Source: Phoronis australis
Lineage: Eukaryota > Phoronida > Phoronidae
Assembly: GCA_002633005.1 (NCBI GenBank)
Contig: NMRA01000174.1
Location: 158,516 to 222,515, forward strand
Reading direction: 5' to 3'
DNA length: 64,000 bases
Shown: positions 22,623-36,142 of the stretch, one piece after another
Layout: every line of letters begins with the position of its first letter
How positions within the stretch are numbered: position 1 is the first letter of the stretch
Notes under the pieces: model-generated
What the model saw: the letters and a program-made list of their open reading frames with translations, nothing else
Database searches by the model: none
What the model was told of the DNA's origin: nothing
Position numbers and translations under genes: made by a program

Positions 22623-25600
22623 ACCTAAAAAATACACAATGCTTCAAATATAGGCATGTGGTCTACATGTCCACACATACACAGGCACTGACATGACAGT
22701 TTCACAATATGAGTAATTAGGCAGCAGTCCATCTAGCAAACAAAACTTTTTGGCTAAGTTTTATTGTATTTCTTCAGGAAAAATACAGTTAACCTAAGTT
22801 TCCATGAGCAATTCAATTCCAAAAGCAAAATAGTTTGAAAATCATCAATTTCCATCAACAAAACTGCAAATTATTTTAGCTGTGTTTACTTGCTGGGAAA
22901 TCGTCCACAGAAAAGGAACATGCAGTGGATCAGAGTTCGCAATATTGAGAATTAACGATGTCCATAGTTCTTTTACAAATCTTCAGAAGTACGTACAAGA
23001 TGCTCCAAAATTGAAATATATTGTTTCTCATCAAGAATTCACTTCCTCGGGATATAAAATATTAGCCTTTTTGAAATCCACTAAAGATATGAAAAAACAT
23101 GGACCAAAAACGTAATCGTTCAAGCCTCACACACACTGCAAGTATTTGTGTTACCTTGAAATTTCCTAAGCTACTTACATGACTCAGCAAATGAGAAAAG
23201 ATCAGATAGTCATTTCCAAAAGGATTCGCACAGATCAATTGAAACTCTTTTGAAGGCAATTCTCTGGAGCGTGATACAGACAGAGCATCATGGGTAGAAT
23301 TTTCTACCTGCCAGTCAAACAGTAGCACTGGATTCTCATGTTATAAAGCACTTAATCTTGTTAAACATTTTATTGAAACAGACATTAGACGTACATTGCT
23401 AACACTAAATTCAATATTTCTGACATATTTACCGATCTGCTATTTTTAATTTGTATTCAGAACCCACTCCGAAATTGTGCATCAAATTTTCATTTATTGA
23501 TTGTCCTTGTGGATAGTTCCGTTCAGCTTGTTGTCAACAGTGATCTATTTTTGAACAACTGGATGGCTTAACTGTATTCCGGAAACAAAATAAAACAAAA
23601 TGAAACAAGATGAAATAAACCTTAACTTTAAATGAGGGTTTAAAACAGTTTTAATTTATCGTTGTTTCTTTCATATTATGTATTTTGGCCTTTGCCTATT
23701 TCAAATTTACAAAAATATTTGGGTGTCACAAAATAAAATTGAACAGCCACTTAAACAAAGGCGCCACTGGCAACTATGTGAAATTTACATGGGTGACTGA
23801 AAAACCATCTAAAGTGAAATAAATGATTGACTTCGTTTTGAAGCGTATTAATTTTGTTGTGCAGTAACGTTTTAAAGGTGTTAATTGTATTTTCCGCCAG
23901 TTTACTCATTTTCTTACCATAGAGCGTAACTTTTTTTGATTTGAATATTTCAAATTTTAGTGTTTCACTTGAGTTCATACACAGAAAGTTACAGCGTTGT
24001 ATTGTTTATTTTGATATTTTATTTTAATGCCCGCCACATTTTTGTGAAATAAGAAAAAATTTGGGCTTAAACTTTCACATAACAATGCACAATTTGACCT
24101 TTACAAAATCATGCCAATTTCAAAATGAAAATTACCCTGCTGCATTTCACTGGATGGCAATTATATTAAATTTTATATGTTGTTTGGAATGTAAAATAAG
24201 TCAAGTTGATGTGAATGATCTGAGACAAGAATTTTTTTATAATGTATTCAAAATTGTCATTTGAATTAATATAAACCAAATGTCTACACTTGGGTTGATC
24301 AGTATGACGTTGTGAAATTTGATGTCGCTGTTATTATCAAATGCCAAAATACCAAAAAGTCAAGGCAAAATCAACATTTTTCAAACTAAATAAAATTATG
24401 TTATTGAACTAAATAACATCATTCAAATGTTTCATAAGTTACTGAATATCATGAAACAAAGACTGCTTCACATTTTTTGGCAACCTGCATTGAATCGTCT
24501 TTTGCTGTATTTTGCAAAAGGAGCAAATGCAGTGAAAAAGGCAAAAAAAAAACAGGTCGACATTAAAAAACAAATGTTACCCATCTTCGGATTTTCAAAA
24601 TCACTACATTGTAAAAATATAGTTATTCAGAAGAATTTAATGCGACAAGTAATATCACACAACATCATTCCACTTATGACCTTGATGGTCTTCAGCACAA
24701 GGACAAATCAACCAAAGTCTGGGCTTCTATGTTATGTTCCACCCTCTTGCCAGACTTCCAAAACAAGTACATGCAGTCACTTGTATGCCTTGGCCAATCA
24801 AGCTACACCTCCAGGTTATTTATACCGGAATGGAGATTACGGAATCATTTTGTTGTTCACCTTTCAAACAACAGGAACAATAATGACTACGGTGTGCTAC
24901 AGCAACAATAATTATAGTGTTAGGACAATGTAAAATTAAAGATTTGGTGCAATCATTACTTAACAACCTCTTTAGAGCCTCTAGTCTCTGACATTATCCT
25001 TTGAACCATCTCCAATTGTTGCCAGGGCATCACACTACCCTATGAAAGCATCAGTAAGCACCCACAAGCAAGAATACAGTATAATTAACTGATGTTGATG
25101 AAATATAGTCTTATAGTCACAACCGCCAGAAGGTTTATCCACAATATTGTCTGCAGATTCTGTGAGTCTGAGCTGTGTTGGCAAATTTGAGAATAATGGC
25201 TTGGCATGGAGTGATGGAGTACTTCAGTTGAAAGTGAAAACAGTCATTAGCATTTGAGGGCAACTTGAAAGCGAATAAATGTAAGATCAATCCCTATAAG
25301 ATCTAAAGTATTAATATCAATACAAGAGGCAGATTATAGAGCTTTTCACTGCATTCATGAGGTAAATAGACCAATTCTAACTGTTATTATGTCCATTTTC
25401 AAAAACCTATACTGAATGATACCCTTTACCTGCATTTCATCTGCGAAAGCTTGATGCACATCCAATACATGTAAAACCTTCATGTAACGTAGTTACTAAC
25501 ATTTCAAAATGAAAAAGCAACACATCTGGGTGAAGGGCAGTGTAAAGAGAAACCTAATACGCTACCACGCAGCCCAAAAACAACACATGCCACGGCCTTT

Positions 25601-25976
25601 TTTTGCTTCAATTGTTCCCGATGTGAAATGGAGCAGGAAATAATGGCGTATGGTGCAACAAAGTACAGAGAGCAGTCATGCATGACTGTAAACTATCTAG
25701 AATTATCTTTGAAGTTTCCAGGATCATTGCCGCAATAAAATTATCCAGTCTGCAAAGTGACCTGAAATTGGCGGAACTGGAAATGGTACATTGATTATAC
25801 TAACATCTTGCAACTTCATCACAAAAATGGAACCTCACTGTAAAACCAGCCTTGCGTTAAATAAGGAAAGCGCTTCGAATCGCTTTCCGCGAGTGCTTCA
25901 GTGTCGGTAATGAACGATCTGCTTTCTGCGAGCGCTTTCCAAAAATTCAACATGACAGAAATATGAGTGTACATAT
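22623..25976. other. No gene recognised; unassigned ORFs
   Basis: There are open frames of 77 codons (22882-23115, plus) and 168 codons (24427-24933, plus). The second is Lys/Leu-rich with no domain I recognise and no splice support, so I do not call either a gene. Near 25858-25890 is the motif AAAGCGCTTCGAATCGCTTT, which recurs inverted near 27812-27843. Confidence 0.3.
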
Positions 25977-26475
25977 AACGCATGAGCTGTCCTCAACATC
26001 TCTCGTGGCGCTTTTTATTGCCCATCTTTCCAGAGATTATTATTTTATCTTTAAGTCATTTGTACACTCATATTTCTGAACCTTATCAGTCATAATAAAT
26101 GACCTTTTATGCTCGGAATATGTCCCGAAAATAATAGGTGCGTCGCAAGCTCCGTTTCCAGAAAGACAAAAGAAACCGTGTATAGGCGATATAAGGTCAT
26201 TTATTATGACTGATAAGGTACAGAAATATGAGTGTACAAATAACATAAAGATAAAATAACAATCTCTGGAAAGATGGGCAATAAAAAGCGCCACGAGAGA
26301 TGTAAGGACCTTATGTCGCCTATACACAGTCTCCTTTGTATCTCTGGAAACGGAGCTTGCGACATACCTATTATATATATTCTGAACATAAATGATATTT
26401 CACACGTTAAATATATTTATGTGAGAATATGGACTCATACCACTTATACCCCCATCTTTCAGACTGGTCCGTTAA
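25977..26475. repeat. Repeat family B, three inverted pieces
   Basis: A minus-oriented piece (25977-26105), a plus-oriented piece (about 26106-26300) and another minus-oriented piece (about 26300-26475) of family B lie back to back. Each carries the CTCTGGAAAGATGGGCAATA and GTCATTTATTATGACTGATA blocks or their complements. The arrangement gives two overlapping palindromes of more than 100 bp per arm. Confidence 0.7.
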
Positions 26476-29400
26476 CTTAAGATTTCACTGATGACATAGC
26501 AAGAACCTCAGTTTACAACACTCGTCTTTCTTCCTTTAACCACTTGCACAGGTAAGACAGCAAATTATTATCCATGATTTAGTTAGAACTTAGACTTTTC
26601 ATGGCTTTTTTAAGTATACTTCAAGAACTCAACAAAATTTCACGACTTCCTTGTCTTTGATGATCGTTCTGTATATCGTTCCAACAACTCATGTGTATAG
26701 AGTCCACTGCCAGGTGCAACTTCAGAGTTACTACATTTGTATACCACCGGGCGAATATTCACAAAATGACCATTCAAAACTCCTGGGCATATTTTCAGAA
26801 ACTGTGTCATTAAAACTATCTTTCATGCATTGCCAATATGGTAAGTAACCAAAAAAAATCACCTAATATCTCGTTACATGATAATCAATTGAATGAAATC
26901 ACCATCACTAAATATAATATGCCTTGATAAAATGAACAAAATTGAACTCAAAACATATTTCATATGTATTTCAGAGCAATCCATCAAATTTTCAAACCAT
27001 GTAAACAACTAACGAAAATATGCTTTTGGGCATACTTTAGAAAATTTTTCCAAAAATCCGCCCATGGGTGTACTTTTGGGTGAGGTTATTTTCGGATACT
27101 CCCAGTAGAGCTAAATTATTTATTAATATTGTGATCTTATAACACACTTGTTTATTTAGATGCTGCTTTGGATGTTATTGTGGAATAATGGGAAGACTTC
27201 ACTAGAATTGAGAATTACGTGGAAGAGACTGTGCCACAGTATTCCTTGATTGATTTCAGGGCTCATTTCCATATGACTCGGTTTAGGTTAGCATAACTGA
27301 ATTAAAACAAACAGAATTGAAGTTTTTAAAAAGTTTAAACATTAAACTACAAATCAAACAGGGTGCAGATAATTTGAAATAATTTATGGCACAGATATTC
27401 GATAATTTTCTTGTTTTAATGCAACGTGTAACGCATAAGCAAAACCTCTGGAAAATTTCATCAAAATATCAAGGCAATGAATAATTAGGCTGTCATGGTA
27501 GGCCTAAGTCAACTGCTCACTCACACGTGCCATGTTACAAAACATATGACCAAAAGCCAACAAAAGGTATTTTACCTTGTAATATAGGATTTTTTTTAGT
27601 TGCATGTAATGCAGAGGTGTAAAACGTAAGGAAAATAATTCAACAATTTGAATATCTAAAAGTAAAATTTCTAAAATCTCAATGGAAATATACATACTAA
27701 AAGAAAACACTTACTTGTCCTCCATCTTGGTTTTGTTAGCAATGCAGCTTGATTAGCACTCGCCAAAAATGAAAGCACTTTCTAGGAGTGCATCCTTCAA
27801 TACCACAATCTTGCAAAGCGCTTCGAAGCGCTTTCCTTATTGAATGCATTAGGCAGAATTGACAGAAGGCAGTAGGGACTGCACAGAGAATCGCTAATAG
27901 TGGTTTCAACATGGCTATCAATGATGATAGCCAAGTTTGATCAAAAAAGCTGTTGATTACGATCACTATAAGTAAACAACAATTTACTGAGTGCAGAGGG
28001 CACCTATAGTGAAGTTCCATTATATTTGCCACGTATCTAGTTGACGACTAAAAATCTTGGCTAACACATGTTAGAAATTCCAGGCCTCGTGTTGCAACAT
28101 GATACGAGATGACCAAAATCTCAACTTGCATTTCCAAATTTCAGGTCACAAATGCAACCTCATGTTGATTACAACAACACGCGCACTAATAGTAAGGTCG
28201 CATTGCTGGTTAGAGATTGTTGCTAAATAGTCCTAAAGCAAACCACATTTGCCAATTACCCGATTATTTCTTTTCTAGACAAAGGACACACACACACACA
28301 CGCACACACACATGCACTCACAAACACCACACTCACAGCACACATTTCTTTGAGACCTGCAAACAAAACTAGAACCCGTGAGTACTCAAGAAAATAAAAG
28401 CGCCAGAAAGGAACAAATGTTTCATATTCACAATTTCTGAAATACAGATATCTTCCATTTGAATATACCTCCTTGAACATTTCAATGGGGAAAAGCATTT
28501 CAGAGTCTGGCAGTAAATGGGATATTTTCCTAGACAGATGAGTAAATTAATTGTTTCCAAGTTGTGCAATTTGCCAAAGAAAACGTCTGTAGACAAGATT
28601 AAATAAAGATTGTGTTTTAGCAAATAACCAATCACTGATTGCAGACCAGAAGTTATTGGTCGTAATGAATTTCCAGTAAAGATGGGGGTCATATTTTATG
28701 GCTCTTTTTTACAAAATGTACAGAGATCTAATTGATTGACACCGATTTTGACAAGAAATACATTTGTTGCCACAATTCTATGAAGCAGCCCCATCTAAAA
28801 CCAATTTAACGTGGTATCACAAGTATCACCATGTGGGTGAATCTGTAATTCACACTTCAGTTCATGGGTTGCATTCAATTAAGTGAGACTATACAAAAAA
28901 CTTTCTAACACTTTAGGGAAGTTAGGAAGTCTTATCGTAAACTTCGCATTTCTGGAATCATTGTTAAATTGAAAAATTGTGCACACCCGACCATACTCAT
29001 TCGATACAATATTGGTCATTTTCCGTATGACATTATAACGTATATAATAAGACATATATGTAGTAATGTACATGATAATGTCACACAGAACTAGACAAAC
29101 TTGGTATTGAATGAGCATGCATAAGACCACAAAAATTAGTAAACGGTGGGGCGAAATCGTACTTATTACAATACAATTCTTAAGACATAAAGTTTCCACC
29201 AAAGTCAATCAAGTCACAAAAATAAGTAATGTTATAACTTTTTCATAACACCTTTTATAAAATACTGTTGCTTTGTTTATAGTTAAATTGGTGTTGTACC
29301 AAACTGGCTGATATTGAAAATCCCCGATCTTAATCCCAAACATGTCCCAAAATTGATAAACATTACCAAATACCTAAAAATATTAGTAATTTTCTTCGAA

Positions 29401-31653
29401 CAGTTGTAAAATGCACCTCCAAACTGAAAAGTTAGGGCTTTGTCTACAAATTATTTTTACTCACACAGATATCTATCTGTACAAGCTATTTTTCCTCAGA
29501 AACCTACCGTATGAAAAATTAGAGAGAAATACCGTATTCCAATGTGGAAGGACTATAAGAGTGTATGAACAATTAGAGAAATGACTGTATGTCATGTCAA
29601 CCAAATCTGATTTCAAGTAGGGAGCATCAAGCTGGAGGCTGCAAAACACTTGTGAAAGCAGGTTATTTAGATGCTGATATGGGACACAAGATTTTAGCAA
29701 TGCGGTGTACAAGCTCTGCGACATCTTGCAAAAACTCAGTGTGTCCAAATGTAGTACTTGCGAGCCACATGTATTCAAAATTACCACCAATCAATCATCC
29801 AACATGAAACTGTGTCTCAGGTTTTTAGTACGGTACCGGAGAGTTTTTGAAGTTTTTAATGCTTGATTTCTAGTCACATTGCTTTAAGAAAAGTGCTTTA
29901 CAGTGAACATTGTAGATGAAAAAACTAGCTTGTTTTATTGGAAATCTCAGATACAATTTCAGAGCAAATTTTTCAAAGTTTTGATATTCCAGATTGTATG
30001 ACTGGGTTAACCTCCCTAATGTTTTTGATGTGTAATTGCCTTTTTACTAAAAAATGACATATCACGTGAACACAACAGTGGCACAGTGTTGGAAATGGCA
30101 TGGATGAATTGGTCTTGCCTTCTGATTTGAGAAAATACACACTTTTACGGGTGGACAGAGGCCAGTCACTGATATTTTAAGATCATTAGACAACATACAT
30201 GTCACTTATGAATCAATTGTTACATGTGGTAGAAAACTTCACCAGTTTGGAATATACTATGAGAGACAAGTGAAATATTTATTTATCATGTTTTCACAAA
30301 CGATAAGAAGCAGTTGCAACAGCATAAGAAGCCTTTGAAAAATGAAAAAAGCACAATTGTAGCAATTGTTTTTGTCAGAAATTGATAAGATTTTACTGTA
30401 TAGTTAATGTGAGCTTTCTTAACTATGAACACGCAAGGCTTTCTTCGGGATAAACTACCACAAACCACACGATTCCTGCTTGGATAAGATGTCGCAAATA
30501 TGAGGCTTAATTGAACAGAAATCGTTTCTTACTAAACTACTTTTAGGAAGTGTAATTCTGCAGACTAATTGGAGACAAGTGTGAGGAGACAATCACCTTC
30601 AACCAAGAGGAAATTACATCTCTTGTGGCAATTCATAATTGAAATTCTATCAAGGATGGAGATTGTCAGACAGCAATTGCATGATGAATTGTACGGAAAA
30701 GTGGGATGTACTCTGAGAGCAGAAACTGCAGTAATTCTGAACTTATTTCGCAAAAGCTGACTACGGTACTTTCCTCCAAAAAATAGAAACTCTACCAAAT
30801 GTTGTTTTTTGACATCTGAACAGTATGAGCAAAGCTAACAATAGGGTAGAATTTGTTTACTATTTGTGTTAGTAAATTTTACGAAAAAAATATCACAAGT
30901 CTGCCATACTGTGTGCTAAATAGTTGAAGAATTTCCATAGCTTTGCAGCAGCATCTTTGACTACTTTTCTTGAATTCAGTTCATTACTCATCATCTTATT
31001 GCCAGTTAAAATTTACTGTTACAAATAGACGGGCACAATGCATTTTTGTACCTCCGCAAAAGAGGATGGTTATTCAACAAATAAGCACAAGCTTGAGTGT
31101 TATCACACTTCACAATTATATTTTTTATTGTCAAAAAATTTGTCATCTGATATATGAATTACTTCATATTGATTCGAAATGGAGTGCTAACCTCGAAAAC
31201 TCATATTTATTAGGAATATACTTATTTTCATTACAGTGATTCATATTTCCAATACTATGTGATCTGGTCCGAGACTTTGAGATAAGAAAAAACTCTGTAC
31301 AACTTTTGAAGATATCAGGTGCATTTTTGGACGCATGAACGCTAGACACCCTGTCAGAGTTGACATTACTAGACAATCACAATTTCTTGTCAGATTTTCA
31401 CCGAAATTTAGAAACCTAATCACATATGCTTTCACGAACTATTCAAATATGCTATTTTAAAACTTTCAAAATGAAAATTTTAAACAATGCATTGTTGCCT
31501 CCAGTGTTTACAACTATGTTGATGACGGGTACTGAATTTCGCAATGACCTGATTACCTAAGTTAGATAACATCACCTGAAACTGGGTGGTTTCTTTGAAT
31601 GTAGCATTGGATTTTTCAGGTTAGCAACCCTTCAGTTGCCCATTCCACCGTTG
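26476..31653. other. No gene recognised; CA microsatellite and possible donor
   Basis: This is about 5 kb, AT-rich. A CA/GCACACA microsatellite lies near 28285-28315. An open segment about 26700-26841 ends at a good donor (CAATATG|GTAAGT) after an acceptor-like TGTGTATAG at 26700. Its peptide (with YYICIPPGEYSQ) is not recognised and I do not call an exon. No other splice-supported coding sequence was seen. Confidence 0.3.
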
Positions 31654-32046
31654 TCAGCGTAGGATTCTTTTCATGGTGTAGAACACTGTGTATGTTCCCA
31701 GATTTTTAAAATAGTACTCCCAGATTTTATAAGTTTTGGAGACATAATTAACACAAAAATGCTGCCAGGGGTCATGGCAATAACCAGATTGCTCCTGAAC
31801 AATGTCTGCCATGCACTCCTCACTAGAAACATCACAATAGTACAATCCTTCACCAACTTTGAGACTTGTAGGTAATGACAAAGATCCACAAGGGGCCATA
31901 GGGGTATTTGGATCCATCCTGAGATCAATATCAATCATGCTGTTGTCAGTACGAACATATCTCTGAAATTGCATCATGACCCTTCCAAACATTTCAGTTG
32001 GCAGATGTAGGAGATGAAGATGCCAAAAACGGACAATAAAATACAA
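31654..32046 (-). CDS. Unidentified open frame, possible exon or pseudogene
   Basis: This 130-codon minus-strand open frame has a more protein-like composition than its surroundings. It contains a stretch with MFGRVMMQFQRYVRTD, then APCGSLSLPTS, then YYCDVSSEECM and YCHDPWQHFC, so cysteines are regularly spaced. I recognise no family. There is no convincing acceptor or donor at either end and no tail. Part of the 3' end may be read-through. It ends about 30 bases from the family A copy that starts near 32075. Confidence 0.2.
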   Translation of the reverse strand: MYFIVRFWHLHLLHLPTEMFGRVMMQFQRYVRTDNSMIDIDLRMDPNTPMAPCGSLSLPTSLKVGEGLYYCDVSSEECMADIVQEQSGYCHDPWQHFCVNYVSKTYKIWEYYFKNLGTYTVFYTMKRILR

Positions 32047-32074
32047 CCTAGTTTTGTAAAGATCCAGTGAAAGA

Positions 32075-33190
32075 AGATTGTTCTAAAACCCCCTCAACCC
32101 CCACAGCCCACCACATCCCCTTTGATCCCACACCCCATGACCCTCACAGCCCACAACCCCTTTGACCCCACACCCCACGACCCCCTCAACCCACAACCCC
32201 CTCGACCCATGGCCCACAACCCCCTTGACACAGTCTACACAAGCTTGACTCAATCTGAACATAGCATTCCGTTCCGCACCTGCACAGTGGGATGAGTATC
32301 CTGCTTGACTGATCTGCCAGTCCAGATACAGTCCTTGTATCAGTTTAACAGTACCAAAACTATGTTTACATAGTACAGCTCTCTTATTGTCTGCTTTCAT
32401 CTGATGCTCCAGTAATCCAGCAATTATGTTGTAAACTGTGGGGCCTGACCACCTGATCCTAACTGATATTTAAAAATATGACTTTCAACAGATGTTGTGA
32501 AGCAGATGTGTTTTGTATGAAATACTTTCACCAAAAGATTTCAAATGGAGAAAAACAGTTGACTTTCACCTGTTGATTCCAGTGTGTGACTGTAAGCTCT
32601 GACCAGCTTAACCACAGTATTGTGCACCAACACAAAAGACTTTCTTGCAAGTTTAATCAAGGGTGATTCTAGATTAGATCATGATAGTGGAAATTTCTTG
32701 ATTTTTACACTCCAGGAGAATGGTGCATAATGAATGGAACAAGTGCTGACTTGCAGGGCCTAAGAGTCCGGCCATGAGATTGGCTGGTTTTCATCTGTTT
32801 TTTTGCAATTAAGAGAATCGATTCGGCAAGTTTGAAAGTTACAAACAGAAAAAACGCGACCAAATCAAATCAACATTACAAATATTGTTCCCAGCAGAGT
32901 GTAATCGTCTCATCTGCTCTTCGGTGCCGAAATGGCAGATTCAAGCTTCGAGGAACCGACAAATAAGTAATTTCTTCAGTAAATACAGTTTGAAGAAAAC
33001 AAACTGTTAACTAAAAAGTATCTCAACATTACCTGGAGTATATTGTAAATAAGAATACAACAGAATGCAAATAACAAAAATGGAAAATTACGCGCATTCA
33101 CGTTAACATACTCTCTCCCTAAGTTTAGTAGAGCGGGGCCATAATGATAGCCGCTCGTAACAATGATATCACGCTCACGATTGAGTTTTT
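32075..33190 (-). mobile_element. Family A element in minus orientation, interrupted by a 460-bp insertion
   Basis: It starts with GATTGTTCTAAAACCCC and a long C-rich array (to about 32230), then GTCTACACAAGCTTGACTCA to about 32269. It resumes at about 32732 with AATGGAACAAGTGCTGACTT and continues through GAAAGTTACAAACAG and GTATATTGTAAATAAGAAT to about 33190 (ATCACGCTCACG). The distal C/G-rich end is missing on the right, so the copy is truncated there. Compare the uninterrupted junction in 22480-22540. Confidence 0.7.
32270..32731. mobile_element. Insertion inside a family A copy
   Basis: About 460 bp separate two halves of family A that are adjacent in the copies at 17950 and 21772. The insert has no matching terminal inverted repeats and no duplication that I could fix exactly (the junctions are near GAACATAG and TAATGAATGGAAC). 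It may be a copy of another element. No coding motif was seen. Confidence 0.5.
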
Positions 33191-34362
33191 CAGAACATGA
33201 TTGAAAAAAAAGGTTTTTCATTATAAGTCTCAGTGAAGGTATAAGTAAAATCAACTTACTCAGAGACTGAAGATTTAAGAGTTCGAACGTTTCAGACTGT
33301 ATTCTACAGTCGCTAATTTTTGTAAGTTTTTATTCCAGTATTAGACTCAAAATTTATCTGTATTCTACTTTGTCCTTGATAAAGGACTGTAGACATTTCA
33401 TTTAACTTCGTCTAAGGAATGACCATGGTAAAATCTCATTTGTGCAATGCCACCTATTGTCAGAAATTGACAGACCTGAGACAGGTAGTTGGTGCGGTTA
33501 ATTTCAAAACCTGAAGTAATGCCCCAAAAGTTGAGAATTCATTCCAGTTCTTCAAATGAGACAACTGCATGAAAATGAAAAATGGTCACAGAAATGAGAA
33601 ACTGACAATGTTTTTTAAAGAAATGAACTGTTACAAGTTGGTGTTTCAACAGCTGCAGTAAAGACACAATAACAAACCTGACAGAAGTACATTGCACCCC
33701 CATCTCTGGATGAAGAACAACTCTTGTAAGCAATCACTGTCAAACCTATGCCACCAGGTAGTCAGTCCGGTATCTAAAATTGAACAAAATTACAGTATAC
33801 ATGTAAAATCTCACCAATTTAGACCACAATATGGTGGCCAGGACTAGGTAGCAGAAAACTAATACATTTCACATGTTCAAGGCATGTACTATAGCAACCA
33901 TCAGACAACATTTTGAAAAAATCCGTGCACTCACGACAATGTTAAAAGCCTTTGAAAAATGAAATAGGGCAAATTTGATTCTTTTTGTCCGAAATTGGTG
34001 AGGTTTTACTGTAACAGCAATCAAAAATCCTAAAAATATCTCAGCAAATGAACACGATGAAAAGACACTCAAAATTCCAAAAAAACAAAAGCAAAATTAA
34101 GAAAATTGTAATCATGGTGTTTTTGAGATTCTATCTTATTTTATATCAAGTGAAATTTGGTCACGTTACTGAAACTTTTTGCTTTGAACATGCTGTACCT
34201 TGTCTTTCTTTTGCATTAAATTTTATTAGAAAGACATGGTCACATGAACCAGTTAATGGTAGATTGATATAAAGTTAAAATTTAATTTTTCATGCTTTCT
34301 CCTCTCAGGAATATTATGCTTTTATTAAGCTAAGCTAACTACACCGTCACTTTAGTGGCAAC
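33191..34362. other. No gene; small family F fragment
   Basis: About 34120-34275 is a short piece of family F (TTTTTGAGATTCTATCTTAT, AGACATGGTCACATGAACC). The rest is AT-rich with no recognised gene. Confidence 0.35.
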
Positions 34363-34815
34363 CCCAAATAAATGTCGAAATGTGGCCAACTTCAGAACTT
34401 TATATCTCAAAAAATGGGTTCTGGATTCATACAAAACTTTCAGAAGTGTTAAATGCACTGCTCTCCAAAACAATGCTGGGAATTATTGTTTAAAACAGGA
34501 CTTTTATGATGTTAAAAAACCTAAAAGTTGCATGAAGCAAAATACTTTATAAAACTGTAATAGTGTTTTTGAGATTTCATCTTGAGCATATGTATCAAAC
34601 ACAATTTGGTCACTCTTTGACACCATTGTTTTGCTATCAATATACCAATCTTTTTTGTGAAATTTTAATAAAATACATAGTCATGTGACCCAATGGACAT
34701 ATTGATGAAGACAATAATCAAAATCTAGAGGTTTCTACTTTCACAAAATATGAGCTAAATTCTACAGATATTTGCCTAAATGCACAGACTTCAGTGTCAA
34801 TAAGGTCCTACATAA
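34363..34815 (+). mobile_element. Family F MITE-like copy, left end truncated
   Basis: This segment ends with GGTCCTACATAA, the family F terminus, at about 34815. The body shares TATATCTCAAAAAATGGGTT-type, TTTGGTCACTC, ACCATTGTTTTGCTATCAAT and CATGTGACCCAAT with 53985-54480 and, reverse-complemented, with 36143, 37859 and 52765. It is non-coding. Confidence 0.6.
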
Positions 34816-36142
34816 GCTTTAATAGTCCCACAGAAAGGGGCAATCTTGTTTGCATCACAGCACTAATCAATACTCACAGCAATGAATGAATGCTTCTACA
34901 ATTTGATGATAGCCAGTCATCTTCCAAACTTTGTTTCACAGACTGGCCACTAGGTGATGCCAGCAGCCAGCTACTCATGATGAGTACTGTAGGTGAAGGT
35001 AGAGGCACAAGTTGTTCTGCACTGTACAGACCTGTTATTGGAAATCATTTTCAGAAAGTGTAAGTGTAGACAGAGTTGATATTACATACACATTATGATC
35101 AATCAATAAGACAAAAACAAAGTTAGAGAGATCTCCTGGCTTCATGAGACCGATTATAAAAAATGTGTTAAGACTTGAAATGTTTTTTGCAACCTAACCT
35201 TTGTTACTCAATTTTAAAAATTAATTATTTTTCCAACAAGCATACCTTCATGATGAACACTGGAATATTTAAAAGGATACCAAACTTGGTTTTCGCCTAT
35301 TAACGACTTTCCCGTCCAGTTCTCTGATACGAAATAATTCTCTGTAACCATTGACAACCCTCAAAAGTTTGGAAGAAAACTTGAAACCTCCTTTCAAAGT
35401 CTGCTAAACAACACTGGTGTCCTACACTTTCCGCATATTACACAGCAACTTTGGTAAAAGACTAAACACCAAGGACCATAATGCCTTATTTGTGTGGATA
35501 GGGTTATGAGTTTTTAGTTGATTTCTGCTGTTATCTTTCAACAATGCATTAGCAGGTAACAGAATAAGGATTAGTTGAAATCATCAAAACAGAGTTTAGT
35601 ATCCTTTAAAGATGGCACAATGGTAACCGGTGAAAGCGTAAAACAGGTTCAAACATTTGCAGCGCTATGTTGTTCCCACATTTTGTGGCACCGTTTACTC
35701 ACTGGAAAAATGAGTGAGCTCACCATGCCAATTGTCCGACCCTTTCTTGAAATGTCCTTGTCATATCACCAAGCTTTTACAGCATTCGCTGAGGAATTTT
35801 TATGAAAAGGCAGATAGGATGTCTGATCAGAGGAAAGATCACGGCTTAAAACTAAAATTCACATTAGGCTTTTTATCTGTCATCTTTTGAGTAGCGGAGC
35901 ATTGTTGTGCAAAATGACAATTCTGGCCAATCACGTGCAATCACTACGAGTGAACAGAGCCTTTCCACATTGCAGCATAACCTTCTCACAATCAGAAGGC
36001 AGATCTGACTTCAGATTCACCATAAGGTAGATCAAACGTCTTATTACCTTCAGCCTTAGTATTAGTAATGAAATTCTGTTTTGTATTGTTATGAAATTTC
36101 ATGTGGTTTATTGCTGGTACCCTGAGTTGTCATGACAACCCA
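34816..36142. other. No gene recognised
   Basis: An AT-rich segment with a 76-codon open frame (35575-35805, plus) of no recognisable family. Confidence 0.3.

Noticed and set aside
24427-24933. 168-codon plus-strand open frame
   Set aside because: Lys/Leu-rich without any domain or splice site; no similarity that I recognise. Kept only as a note in the regional entry.
28285-28315. CA-rich tract considered as a regulatory element
   Set aside because: An ordinary imperfect CA microsatellite; nothing around it supports a function.
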